Shown: one piece after another, positions 1 to 7,202 of the stretch
Layout: each line of letters begins with the position of its first letter
Position numbering within the stretch: position 1 is the first letter of the stretch
DNA from: Bacteroidota bacterium
Lineage (GTDB): Bacteria; Bacteroidota; Bacteroidia; Chitinophagales; Chitinophagaceae
Length of the DNA stretch: 7,983 nucleotides
Direction of reading: 5' to 3'
NCBI GenBank assembly: GCA_947463975.1
Contig: CANHUW010000072.1
Location: forward strand, 1-7,983
Notes under the pieces: generated by a model
The model's input: only the letters and a program-made list of their open reading frames with translations
Told to the model about the DNA's origin: nothing
Database searches by the model: none
Translations under genes and position numbers: made by a program

Positions 1-189
1 TAATTTGGCTGGCAATAAAATTACATATTGGTAAATTTCGTTTTGAAAGTCCATTGCAGGAAATCCTTCCAAGTAATAAGTTACTTTCATAAAAACAAAA
101 GCCACTGCCACTACCAAATTCACTGCCAATAATGCTACTAATGCATTATTGTCTGCACCCCATAAAGGCTTTTTGGATTGATCGTTCAT
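1..189 (-). CDS. Probable second rhomboid-family intramembrane protease, N-terminal part (runs off the left edge)
   Basis: The first 63 codons of a minus-strand gene are visible, starting with ATG at 189-187 (MNDQSKKPLWG...) and open to position 1. After a short polar N-terminus there is one clear hydrophobic segment at about residues 16-34 (ALVALLAVNLVVAVAFVFM), then a polar stretch ending in YQYVILLPAKL. An N-terminal membrane helix followed by a Y-x-x-x-LPA-x-L stretch resembles, from memory, the second member of the tandem rhomboid pairs of Chitinophagaceae, where it precedes the first conserved RPWT/TYMFxH region. No catalytic residue lies inside the window, so activity cannot be judged. 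The gene begins 15 bp after the stop of the complete rhomboid gene on the same strand, which implies co-transcription and supports the family call. It could instead be an unrelated membrane protein. Confidence 0.6.
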   Translation of the reverse strand, partial: MNDQSKKPLWGADNNALVALLAVNLVVAVAFVFMKVTYYLEGFPAMDFQNEIYQYVILLPAKL

Positions 190-204
190 TTAAATGAATT
201 GATA

Positions 205-930
205 TTAAAAGAAAGTTTTTCTATTTTTTTTATTCCAGATAAACACTAAAATAAAACCAATCACCGCACCACCCACATGCGCCCATCTAGCTACATTATC
301 TCCTGCAGAATTTCTTAGTGCAAAAATTAGTTCATAAGAAAAATATAAAATTCCCAACCATTTTGCTTTAATAGGAAATAAGAAATAAATGTAGATATAG
401 GTATTAGGAAACAAATACACAAAAGCGATTAAGATACCGAAAACAGCACCACTTGCGCCTAAAGTAGCCACATTCACTTTCTTATTATAGTAATTCATAA
501 ATTGGTCATAAGTGGCATCGTGCACATAATTAGATGTCACTATGTCTTTATATTGATGGATCAAAGGCATTAATTCAAAAGATAAAATAGCTAAATGTAT
601 GACTGCTGCTCCTACTCCACATAGCAGGTAAAACAATAAAAATCTTTGTGGTCCCCATAGGTTTTCTAAAATAGAGCCAAACATCCACAGCGCTAGCATA
701 TTTCCAAAAATATGTCCAAAGTCGCCGTGTAAAAACATATGTGTGATTAATTGCCATGGCTGGAACAATTCACTTTGCCATGCATGTAAGGCCAAATAAT
801 CTTCGAAAGAAAATTTACTGGTTGGTCCTGCAAAAGTGTTTTGTGCTAAAAACAATAAACCATTAATAATTAATAAGTTTTTTACAATGGTAGGCAATAC
901 TTCAAAACGCGTAGGTCTAAATTGATTCAT
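205..930 (-). CDS. Rhomboid-family intramembrane serine protease
   Basis: A polytopic membrane protein of 241 residues expected to cleave transmembrane segments of substrate proteins within the inner membrane. Family hallmarks are present in order: HGDFGHIFGN with His68, His73 and Asn77 (rhomboid HxxxxHxxxN region, oxyanion side), GASG with the nucleophile Ser160, and AHVGG with the catalytic His218. The Ser-His dyad is therefore complete. Hydrophobic segments lie near residues 15-30, 70-88, 96-118, 155-173, 176-204 and 217-232, giving the basic six-helix core without an extra domain. A polar loop of roughly 30 residues (about 122-152) separates helix 3 from the GASG helix. The start ATG at 930-928 is 3 bp downstream of the rlmD stop, so translation is probably coupled. 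A second probable rhomboid follows 15 bp later. The substrate is unknown. Confidence 0.93.
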   Translation of the reverse strand: MNQFRPTRFEVLPTIVKNLLIINGLLFLAQNTFAGPTSKFSFEDYLALHAWQSELFQPWQLITHMFLHGDFGHIFGNMLALWMFGSILENLWGPQRFLLFYLLCGVGAAVIHLAILSFELMPLIHQYKDIVTSNYVHDATYDQFMNYYNKKVNVATLGASGAVFGILIAFVYLFPNTYIYIYFLFPIKAKWLGILYFSYELIFALRNSAGDNVARWAHVGGAVIGFILVFIWNKKNRKTFF

Positions 931-933
931 TGT

Positions 934-2373
934 TTATTTTCTTTTTAATTGAACTACATTTTCGATATGTAAAGTATGAGGGAACATGTCTACTGGTTGT
1001 ATTTTAGTCACTTGATATTTTTCATCTAATAAAGCCAAATCTCTAGCTTGTGTTGCAGGATTACAGCTTACATACACAATCGTAGGCGCTTCCATCTCCA
1101 ATAATTTACGCACTAGTTTCTCGTGCATACCCGCTCTTGGTGGATCTGTAATAATCACATCTGGTTTTCCATGCACTGCAAAAAAATCATCATCACATAT
1201 ATCAATCACATCTCCTGCAAAAAATGCAGTGTCTTGTAAGCCATTGATAGATGCATTTATTTTAGCATCTTCTATAGCATCTGCTACTACTTCTACACCT
1301 ACAATTTTTTTCGCTTCCTTGCTACAGAATATGCCAATACTTCCTGTTCCACAATACAAATCATACACCACTTCTTTTCCGGTGAGTTCTGCAAAGTCTC
1401 TAGTCACTTGATACAACTTTGTAGCTTGATAAGAATTGGTTTGAAAAAAAGATTTTGGACTAATCTTAAATTGGAAGTCTTCTAATTTTTCGGTGATATA
1501 CCCATTACCAAAATACACTTGTGGTACCAGGTCTTGCATACTATCATTTCGCTTGGTATTAATGGTATACAATAAAGTAGTGATCTGTGGAAACTGTTGT
1601 AACAATAGATTTAATAAAGCCTCTCTTTTTTCTTTGTCTTCATATCCAAGGATAATATTCACCATCCATTCACCCTGTGTAGTATTTCTTACAAACATGT
1701 TTCTTAACCAACCCACATGTTGTTTGATATTGTAAAATGGCATGTCATGCGTTACAGCAAAATTCGCCACCGCCTTTCTCATTAAATTAGTAGGTTCTTC
1801 TTGTAAATGACAGGTATCTATCTCCACTACTTTTTCAAAAAAGCCTCTTGCATGAAATCCTCCTGCACCCACCGATTTTTCTGGCAATGTTCCTGCAGCC
1901 TTCATTGCTCTAAATGCCTCAAAGGGTATAAATTTTTCTGTGGCAAAAGTATACTCTACTTTATTTCTATAGCCCTCGGTGGGAGATGCGCCTAAAATAG
2001 GAGCAATCTCTGGTAAAGCCACTTTAGCAATTCGAGTAAGATTGTCCACTACTTGCTTGTGCTTGTATTGTAATTGTTGTGCATAGGGCAACATCTGCCA
2101 TTGACAACCACCACACACTCCAAAATGTTCGCAAAATGGTTGTACCCTATTGGACGAATAACTATGAAAGGTCTTTGCAAAACCCTCTGCCCAGTCGGCT
2201 TTATTTTTTTGTAATTGAATATCTACAATATCACCTGGGACGGCTCCTTCCACAAAAATTACTTTTCCATCTACTCGTGCCAAAGACTTGCCTTCTGCGG
2301 CATAGTCCTCAATCAATACTTTTTCTAGAATAGGGGCTTGTTTATTTTTTCTCACTGGAACAAAGGTACTCAA
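934..2373 (-). CDS. rlmD: 23S rRNA (uracil-5-)-methyltransferase, RlmD/RumA type
   Basis: An S-adenosylmethionine-dependent enzyme that makes 5-methyluridine in RNA; the RlmD branch targets 23S rRNA U1939 (E. coli numbering). The 479-residue protein has a TRAM-like RNA-binding domain at about residues 13-70, a [4Fe-4S] cysteine set C81, C87, C90 and C188 (CEHFGVCGGC ... DTCHL), and a C-terminal Rossmann methyltransferase domain with FFQTNSYQ (308-315), the SAM loop DLYCGTGSIG (338-347) and TDPPRAG (409-415). VSCNPAT contains the nucleophile Cys437, and FPHTLHIENV ends with the probable general base Glu471. RlmD versus a paralogue such as RlmC is an inference. The start is not ATG: TTG at 2373-2371 has AAGG 4 nt upstream, while GTG at 2355-2353 would give MRKNKQ..., closer to remembered homologues and 473 residues long. 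No in-frame ATG lies before codon 94. It is the first gene of a leftward operon with the rhomboids. Confidence 0.93.
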   Translation of the reverse strand: MSTFVPVRKNKQAPILEKVLIEDYAAEGKSLARVDGKVIFVEGAVPGDIVDIQLQKNKADWAEGFAKTFHSYSSNRVQPFCEHFGVCGGCQWQMLPYAQQLQYKHKQVVDNLTRIAKVALPEIAPILGASPTEGYRNKVEYTFATEKFIPFEAFRAMKAAGTLPEKSVGAGGFHARGFFEKVVEIDTCHLQEEPTNLMRKAVANFAVTHDMPFYNIKQHVGWLRNMFVRNTTQGEWMVNIILGYEDKEKREALLNLLLQQFPQITTLLYTINTKRNDSMQDLVPQVYFGNGYITEKLEDFQFKISPKSFFQTNSYQATKLYQVTRDFAELTGKEVVYDLYCGTGSIGIFCSKEAKKIVGVEVVADAIEDAKINASINGLQDTAFFAGDVIDICDDDFFAVHGKPDVIITDPPRAGMHEKLVRKLLEMEAPTIVYVSCNPATQARDLALLDEKYQVTKIQPVDMFPHTLHIENVVQLKRK

Positions 2374-2383
2374 CCAACCTTGA

Positions 2384-2418
2384 TTTTTGAATAAAATGAG
2401 ACTTATAAATTATATTTG
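2384..2418 (+). promoter_or_regulatory. Bacteroidota-type promoter for the thioredoxin-like gene
   Basis: TTTTTG at 2384-2389 and TATATTTG at 2411-2418 match the Bacteroidota -33 (TTG/TTTG) and -7 (TAnnTTTG) elements with a 21-bp spacer, inside the usual range. Transcription would begin near 2423-2426, leaving a leader of about 15 nt before the ATG at 2439. That leader is A/T-rich with no Shine-Dalgarno sequence, as is normal for this phylum. No equally good TAnnTTTG was found on the other strand of this 65-bp divergent region for rlmD. Confidence 0.6.
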
Positions 2419-2438
2419 AATCCAATTAAAATAGATCT

Positions 2439-3893
2439 ATGAAAAACTGGATATGTTTCGTGTTATTATTTAGTGGATTGGTTGAACAAACGGTGGCACA
2501 GGTGAAGAAACCAACTAAGGCTGTAGGCCATACAATTCAGGTAAGTCTTAAACCTTATCAAAATACCAAAATATATATTGGCACCAATTATGGAAACAAT
2601 AGGGTTTTAGCTGATTCTTGTGTATTAAATGAAAAAAGTGAGGGTGTCTTTAAAGGACCTCAAAAATTGACACCGGGTATTTACTTTTTAGTGAACCCGA
2701 AGTACAATATTCTCTTTGATTTTATTGTAGACGATGCGCAAAATTTTAAAATTATTGCAGACACCAACAATTTGACAAATTATTCCATTGTTGGTTCTTT
2801 AGAAAATGATTTGTTTAAAGAGTATTCTGTTGCCGTAAATACAATTGGAGGCGAATTAGCAGCCATTGAAAATAAATTTAAATCTTCTAGTACTGCAGCT
2901 GACTCTTCCTTCTATAGAACTCAATATATCAGTAAAGACAAGGAATTGAAGGACAAAAGAACTTCCTTCATGAAAGCACATCCAACATCTATGATGAGCT
3001 ATTTGTTACGTGTGATGCAACGCCCAGAAGCACCAGCCATACCGATTATCAATGGCAAAGCAGATAGTTTGTATCCATACTATTTTGTAAAAAATCATTT
3101 TTGGGACGATGTGGTGTTTAATGATAATAGATTAATTAGAACGCCCTTTTTTGAAGCAAAACTAGATGAGTACTTTAAAAATTATGTAGCAAGAGATGCT
3201 GATTCCATTATTGAAGAAGTGCAATACATGTTAACTGTTGCTAAAACAGGTAAAGAGATTTATCCATTTTTGCTTTTCAAGTTCACTAACAAATACATCA
3301 GTCCAGAATTCATGGGACAGGATAAAGTGTTCTTGCACTTGTATCAAAACTTTTTTGCAAAAGGAGATACCGTTTTGTTGAATGAAGCTTCCAAGAAATC
3401 CATTACGGAAAGAGCTTACAGTATGATGGCCAATCAATTGGGCTTAGCCGCTCCTGCATTGGATATCAACACCATTAATGACAAACCTTTCTCTTTATAC
3501 AAAACCGCTGCAGCTTATACTTTCATTGCTTTTTGGGATCCTACCTGTAGTCATTGTAAAGTAGAAATTCCACAATTAGATTCTATATACAAAGCCAGCT
3601 GGAAAGCATTGGGTGTAAAAATTGTGGGAGTAAATATTAATTATAAAGAGTTAACTTCTTGGAAAACTTTTTTAGCTGAAAACAATATTGTGGATTGGTA
3701 TCATGTTTATCAAACAGAAGATGCACTTAACAAAGAAATTGCTAATAAAAAACCAACGACTATCAGACAGTTGTATGATGTATTTAAAACACCTACTTAT
3801 TATTTACTAGACGCCAACAAAAGAATCATTGCGAAAAATTTAACTTTAAATCAGTTTGATGATTTTTTAAAAAGTAAGGCTAAAACACTTTAG
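2439..3893 (+). CDS. Secreted thioredoxin-fold (TlpA-like) protein with DUF4369/DUF5106-type N-terminal region
   Basis: A 484-residue exported protein. Residues 1-20 form a signal peptide (MKNW, then ICFVLLFSGLV, with a TVA-Q cleavage site after Ala20); there is no lipobox Cys, so it is probably periplasmic and soluble. Residues 30-125 look like the beta-rich N-terminal domain (DUF4369-like) found in many Bacteroidota TlpA-like proteins. Residues 130-335 are helical and resemble DUF5106. Residues about 338-480 are a thioredoxin domain with the redox motif CSHC (Cys370, Cys373) after FIAFWDPT, and TPTYYLLD with the cis-proline Pro452. The likely role is thiol-disulfide exchange in the periplasm; the partner is unknown. 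The domain names for the first two regions are from memory and less certain than the thioredoxin call. The ATG start has its own promoter just upstream. The last 14 bp overlap the end of metF on the other strand. Confidence 0.88.
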   Translation: MKNWICFVLLFSGLVEQTVAQVKKPTKAVGHTIQVSLKPYQNTKIYIGTNYGNNRVLADSCVLNEKSEGVFKGPQKLTPGIYFLVNPKYNILFDFIVDDAQNFKIIADTNNLTNYSIVGSLENDLFKEYSVAVNTIGGELAAIENKFKSSSTAADSSFYRTQYISKDKELKDKRTSFMKAHPTSMMSYLLRVMQRPEAPAIPIINGKADSLYPYYFVKNHFWDDVVFNDNRLIRTPFFEAKLDEYFKNYVARDADSIIEEVQYMLTVAKTGKEIYPFLLFKFTNKYISPEFMGQDKVFLHLYQNFFAKGDTVLLNEASKKSITERAYSMMANQLGLAAPALDINTINDKPFSLYKTAAAYTFIAFWDPTCSHCKVEIPQLDSIYKASWKALGVKIVGVNINYKELTSWKTFLAENNIVDWYHVYQTEDALNKEIANKKPTTIRQLYDVFKTPTYYLLDANKRIIAKNLTLNQFDDFLKSKAKTL

Positions 3894-3894
3894 C
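3879..3894 (-). terminator. Short hairpin over the two convergent stop codons, possible weak terminator
   Basis: GCTAAA-ACAC-TTTAGC forms a perfect 6-bp stem with a 4-nt loop exactly where the thioredoxin-like gene and metF end. It includes the TAG stop of each gene (3891-3893 on plus, 3882-3880 on minus). On the minus strand the stem is followed within a few bases by ACTTTTTAAAAAA, which gives a poor U-tract; on the plus strand no T-run follows. The stem is short and AT-rich, so terminator function is only a suggestion, better for metF than for its neighbour. Confidence 0.25.
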
Positions 3895-4833
3895 AACAAC
3901 GTCTCTGATTACTTTGGGTTTACCCAGTGTATAATAATGTAGCACCGGCACTCCTGCTGCTTTTAGCTCCTTGCTTTGTTGTATCAACCACTCTGTTCCT
4001 ACTTGCTCACAAGCCTCGTCTGTTGTAGCGGCGTTCATTGCTTTAGACAATGCTTCTGGTATATCTACAAAGAAAATATTAGGTAAAACAGTCAGTTGTT
4101 TTTTATTGGTAATAGGTTTTAATCCTGGAATAATCGGCACATTGATACCTATACTTCTGCAAGCATCTACGTATTCAAAATATTTTTTGTTGTCAAAAAA
4201 CATTTGTGTCATAATGTATTGAGCACCTGCATCTACTTTCTCTTTGGCTTTTTGTAAATCAAATTCCATACTAGGTGCTTCAAAATGTTTTTCTGGATAA
4301 CCAGATACACCCATGCAGAAATTAGTTTTACTTCCGTTCAAAATATCTTTATCTAAATATGCACCATTATTTAAGCCAACAATTTGCTTTAATAAATCAA
4401 TCGCCTGTTTATTTCCGTTAGGTGTGGGTACAAATGTTTTTTGTCCTTTCTCTGCATCACCTCTTAACACCAGTACATTGTCGATTCCCAAAAATTGTAA
4501 ATCAATTAAAGCATCTTCTGTTTCTCTTTTGGAGAATCCGCCACAGATAATATGCGGAATAGCATCCACATTATAATGGTTCATGATGGCAGCGCAGATA
4601 CCCACCGTACCTGGACGCTTACGCACATCTACCATCTCGGTGCTTCCATCTTCCTTGGTTCTAGCAATGGTCTCACTTCTGTGATAAGTAACATTGATCC
4701 ATGATGGCTTAAATTCCATCAAGGGGTCTATATGATCAAATAATGACTTGATGGTCTTTCCCTTCAATGGTGGTAATACCTCATAGGATAATAATGTACC
4801 TTTTGCCTTTGCTAAATGTTCTGTTACGTGCAT
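3880..4833 (-). CDS. metF: 5,10-methylenetetrahydrofolate reductase
   Basis: A cytosolic FAD enzyme reducing 5,10-methylene-THF to 5-methyl-THF, the methyl donor for methionine synthesis. The 317-residue length fits single-domain bacterial MetF. Visible family motifs are LSYEVLPP with the catalytic acid Glu18, the NVTYHRS stretch (48-54), PHIICGG (93-99), LVLRGD with Asp126 near the flavin, GYPEKH (178-183), TQMFFD (209-214, Gln210), PGLKPI (236-241) and LHYYTLGK near the C-terminus. The ATG at 4833-4831 (MHVTEHLAKAKG) is preferred; an in-frame TTG three codons upstream (4842) would add MCS but lies over the promoter box, and homologues start like MKVTEH. The gene is monocistronic as far as seen: it is divergent from lptB and convergent with the thioredoxin-like gene, with a 14-bp overlap. 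No riboswitch-sized leader is possible, because only 51 bp separate it from lptB. Confidence 0.96.
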   Translation of the reverse strand: MHVTEHLAKAKGTLLSYEVLPPLKGKTIKSLFDHIDPLMEFKPSWINVTYHRSETIARTKEDGSTEMVDVRKRPGTVGICAAIMNHYNVDAIPHIICGGFSKRETEDALIDLQFLGIDNVLVLRGDAEKGQKTFVPTPNGNKQAIDLLKQIVGLNNGAYLDKDILNGSKTNFCMGVSGYPEKHFEAPSMEFDLQKAKEKVDAGAQYIMTQMFFDNKKYFEYVDACRSIGINVPIIPGLKPITNKKQLTVLPNIFFVDIPEALSKAMNAATTDEACEQVGTEWLIQQSKELKAAGVPVLHYYTLGKPKVIRDVVAKVF

Positions 4834-4839
4834 AGAACA

Positions 4840-4847
4840 CAAAAATA
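4840..4847 (-). promoter_or_regulatory. Candidate -7 box for metF
   Basis: Read on the minus strand, 4847-4840 is TATTTTTG, a perfect TAnnTTTG. It ends only 6 nt before the preferred metF ATG at 4833, so the transcript would be leaderless or nearly so. The only upstream TTTG (minus strand, 4876-4873) is 25 bp away, slightly beyond the usual spacing, so the -33 element is weak or absent. Confidence 0.45.
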
Positions 4848-4862
4848 GTTAATATTTAGCCT

Positions 4863-4870
4863 TATTTTTG
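4863..4870 (+). promoter_or_regulatory. Candidate -7 box for the lptB operon
   Basis: TATTTTTG matches TAnnTTTG and lies 14 bp before the GTG start of lptB, predicting a leader of roughly 8-10 nt. No TTG is present 17-23 bp upstream; that position is occupied by the metF -7 box. It is an exact inverted copy of the metF box. Confidence 0.45.
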
Positions 4871-4884
4871 TACAAATTTTTACA

Positions 4885-5652
4885 GTGAAGCTTACCATAC
4901 ATACCAACAATCTTGTAAAACAATATAAAAACAGAAAAGTCGTAAATGATGTGAGCATTTCTGTAAAACAAGGTGAGATTGTGGGCTTATTGGGACCGAA
5001 TGGTGCAGGTAAAACTACCACCTTCTATATGGTAGTTGGATTGATTGCACCTGATCAAGGATCTGTTTATTTAAATGAGGAAGATATTACCAAGCTGCCG
5101 ATGTATAAAAGAGCTCAAATGGGATTGGGTTATCTACCTCAAGAAGCAAGTGTATTTAGAAAGTTATCTGTGGAAGATAATATTATGGCTGTTTTAGAAA
5201 TGACTGCATTGAATAAAGAAGAAAGAGAAGCCAAATTAGAAAGCTTATTAGATGAATTTAATTTACACCATGTAAGAAAAAACAATGGCGATAGTTTAAG
5301 TGGAGGAGAGCGAAGAAGAACAGAGATTGCAAGAGCATTAGCAGTAGATCCTAAGTTTATTTTATTAGACGAGCCCTTTGCTGGCGTGGATCCTATCGCA
5401 GTAGAAGATATTCAATCGGTAGTGGCTAAATTAAAAACCAAAGACATTGGCATTTTAATTACAGACCATAATGTAAACGAAACCTTATCTATTTGTGATA
5501 GAGCTTATTTATTAATTGAGGGAAAAATATTTAAGCACGGCACTGCAGAAGAATTAGCAGAGGACGAGCAAGTTCGTCGTCTATACTTAGGAACCAATTT
5601 TGAGTTGAAACGCAAGGATTGGATTATTGAGATGGGTCAAAAAGCCAAGTAA
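4885..5652 (+). CDS. lptB: LPS export ABC transporter ATP-binding protein LptB
   Basis: The cytoplasmic ATPase that powers extraction of lipopolysaccharide from the inner membrane by LptFG and its passage along the Lpt bridge. The ABC elements are complete: Walker A GPNGAGKT (37-44), Q-loop Gln86 in YLPQEASVF (the LptB-type form of this loop), signature LSGGERRR (138-145), Walker B FILLDEP (158-164) with Glu163, D-loop GVDP (167-170) and switch His195 in ITDHNV. The SGGERRR signature and FAGVDP separate it from other ABC ATPases such as LivF. At 255 residues it is slightly longer than the E. coli protein because of a basic C-terminal tail. The start is GTG; no in-frame ATG occurs before codon 49. 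lptA and lptC are not adjacent here. It is the first gene of a rightward operon, followed 22 bp later by the GH3-family gene. Confidence 0.95.
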   Translation: MKLTIHTNNLVKQYKNRKVVNDVSISVKQGEIVGLLGPNGAGKTTTFYMVVGLIAPDQGSVYLNEEDITKLPMYKRAQMGLGYLPQEASVFRKLSVEDNIMAVLEMTALNKEEREAKLESLLDEFNLHHVRKNNGDSLSGGERRRTEIARALAVDPKFILLDEPFAGVDPIAVEDIQSVVAKLKTKDIGILITDHNVNETLSICDRAYLLIEGKIFKHGTAEELAEDEQVRRLYLGTNFELKRKDWIIEMGQKAK

Positions 5653-5674
5653 TTTCTTATATTGTGGGAAGTAA

Positions 5675-7189
5675 ATGAAAATATTTAGTCCTGCCCTTTC
5701 ACGATTGGCTCGTTTTCGCTATTGGCGTATTGAGCATTGGGAAAATGATCCCATTGCAGCACAGCGTGAGGTATTACAAGACCTAATTACCCATGGTCAA
5801 TACACTCAGTTTGGCAGAAAATATGGCTACTCCGACATTTTCACTATCAGAAAGTTTAAAGAAACTGTTCCTATTCATGAGTACGAAGATTTAAAGCCCT
5901 ATATAGATCAGATCATGGATGGTGAAGAATCTGTGTTATGGAATACACCTGTTGCATGGTTTGCAAAAAGTAGTGGTACCACCAGCGATAAAAGCAAGTT
6001 TATTCCTTTAACCAAAGAAAGCATTGAAAACAATCATTTTCAAGCAGCAAAAGATGTTTTGACGATCTATTATCATGCTTTTCCTGATAGCGATTTATTA
6101 ACCGGTAAAGGTTTGGTAGTCGGGGGTAGCCATCAAGTACATCCTATTAAAGACAATATTCAATTTGGAGATTTAAGTGGTGTCTTATTACAAAACTCTC
6201 CTTTCTGGTCTAACTTTATTAGAACACCAGAATTGGCTATTGCATTAATGGACGAGTGGGAAGGAAAAATTGAAGCGTTGGCACAAAGCACCATCAACGA
6301 ACCAGTCACTTCCATTTCGGGTGTGCCTACCTGGACATTGGTTTTATTGAAAAGAATTTTAGAAATCTCTGGTAAAAAAAACATTAAAGAAGTTTGGCCT
6401 GATTTTGAATTATACATTCATGGTGGTGTTTCATTTACACCCTATAAAGAACAATTTGAAAAAATCATTGGATCAGGATGTAAGTATGTAGAAATATACA
6501 ATGCTAGTGAAGGATTTTTTGCAGCTCAAGACAATATTGATGAAGAGGGCATGTTATTATTTTTAGATCATGGAATTTTTTATGAGTTCATGCCTATTGA
6601 AGAATATGGAAAACCCCATCCAAAAACAATTGGCTTAGACAAAGTAGCCTTAGAAAAAAATTACGCGATTGTAATCAGCACAAATGGTGGCTTATGGAGA
6701 TATTTAGTGGGAGATACCATTCAGTTTGTTCAACTCAATCCTTTTAAAATAAAAGTAAGTGGGAGATTAAAACAATATATCAATGCTTTTGGTGAAGAAG
6801 TCATTGCAGATAATACAGATCACGCCATTGCCAAAACCTGCGCGGCTTTTGATGTAGTATTACACGAATACACTGCAGCGCCTGTGTATATGTCGGATCA
6901 GAGCAGTGGAGCGCACGAATGGTTAATTGAATTTGAAAAAGCGCCTAAAGACTTACACGCATTCACTGTTGCATTGGATAATAATTTAAAAGCATTAAAC
7001 AGTGATTACGAAGCAAAGCGACATAAGGACATTGCCTTAGGGCTTCCTCAAATTACTGCGGTGAAAAAAGGATCTTTTCATGAGTGGCTGAAAAGAAAAG
7101 GGAAATTGGGTGGACAACATAAAGTGCCTAGACTTTCCAATGAGCGTACATTTATAGAAGAGCTGAGATGTATTCACCTAGAAGGATAA
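5675..7189 (+). CDS. GH3-superfamily (auxin-responsive promoter family) adenylating enzyme
   Basis: A 504-residue bacterial member of the GH3 branch of the acyl-adenylate superfamily. Plant GH3 proteins adenylate a carboxylic acid and join it to an amino acid; the bacterial substrate is not known. Three nucleotide-binding motifs are visible: the P-loop-like SSGTTSDKSKFIP (99-111), YNASEGFFA (275-283) and YLVGDTI (343-349). The C-terminal subdomain carries GGQHKVPRL (479-487), whose Lys482 is in the position of the lysine that contacts the acyl phosphate in adenylating enzymes. ISTNGGLWRY (334-343) just before the third motif is also family-like. Length and motif order look intact. There is no signal peptide or membrane segment, so it is cytosolic. 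The ATG at 5675 has GGGAAG just upstream, the clearest Shine-Dalgarno-like sequence in the window. Its place between lptB and fabG suggests an acyl substrate, but this is inference. Confidence 0.9.
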   Translation: MKIFSPALSRLARFRYWRIEHWENDPIAAQREVLQDLITHGQYTQFGRKYGYSDIFTIRKFKETVPIHEYEDLKPYIDQIMDGEESVLWNTPVAWFAKSSGTTSDKSKFIPLTKESIENNHFQAAKDVLTIYYHAFPDSDLLTGKGLVVGGSHQVHPIKDNIQFGDLSGVLLQNSPFWSNFIRTPELAIALMDEWEGKIEALAQSTINEPVTSISGVPTWTLVLLKRILEISGKKNIKEVWPDFELYIHGGVSFTPYKEQFEKIIGSGCKYVEIYNASEGFFAAQDNIDEEGMLLFLDHGIFYEFMPIEEYGKPHPKTIGLDKVALEKNYAIVISTNGGLWRYLVGDTIQFVQLNPFKIKVSGRLKQYINAFGEEVIADNTDHAIAKTCAAFDVVLHEYTAAPVYMSDQSSGAHEWLIEFEKAPKDLHAFTVALDNNLKALNSDYEAKRHKDIALGLPQITAVKKGSFHEWLKRKGKLGGQHKVPRLSNERTFIEELRCIHLEG

Positions 7190-7202
7190 TAAAAAATACA
7201 AA

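Noticed and set aside
1229..2333. Several plus-strand frames of 60-84 codons inside rlmD
   Set aside because: All are opposite a strongly conserved methyltransferase gene, with no promoter, leader or family resemblance.
2374..2438. Leftward promoter for the rlmD operon in the divergent gap
   Set aside because: The best minus-strand candidate (TAATTTAT) lacks the TTTG core and no TTG sits at a suitable distance, so it is not listed as a feature.
4840..4870. Inverted repeat CAAAAATA-N15-TATTTTTG as a regulator operator
   Set aside because: The arms are fully explained by two outward -7 boxes; nothing further in the spacer is symmetrical enough to support a repressor site.
4824..5021. Minus-strand reading frame of 65 codons across the lptB start and the promoter region
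   Set aside because: It lies antisense to the conserved Walker A region of lptB, begins inside that gene, and its product shows no recognisable family; it also covers both -7 boxes.
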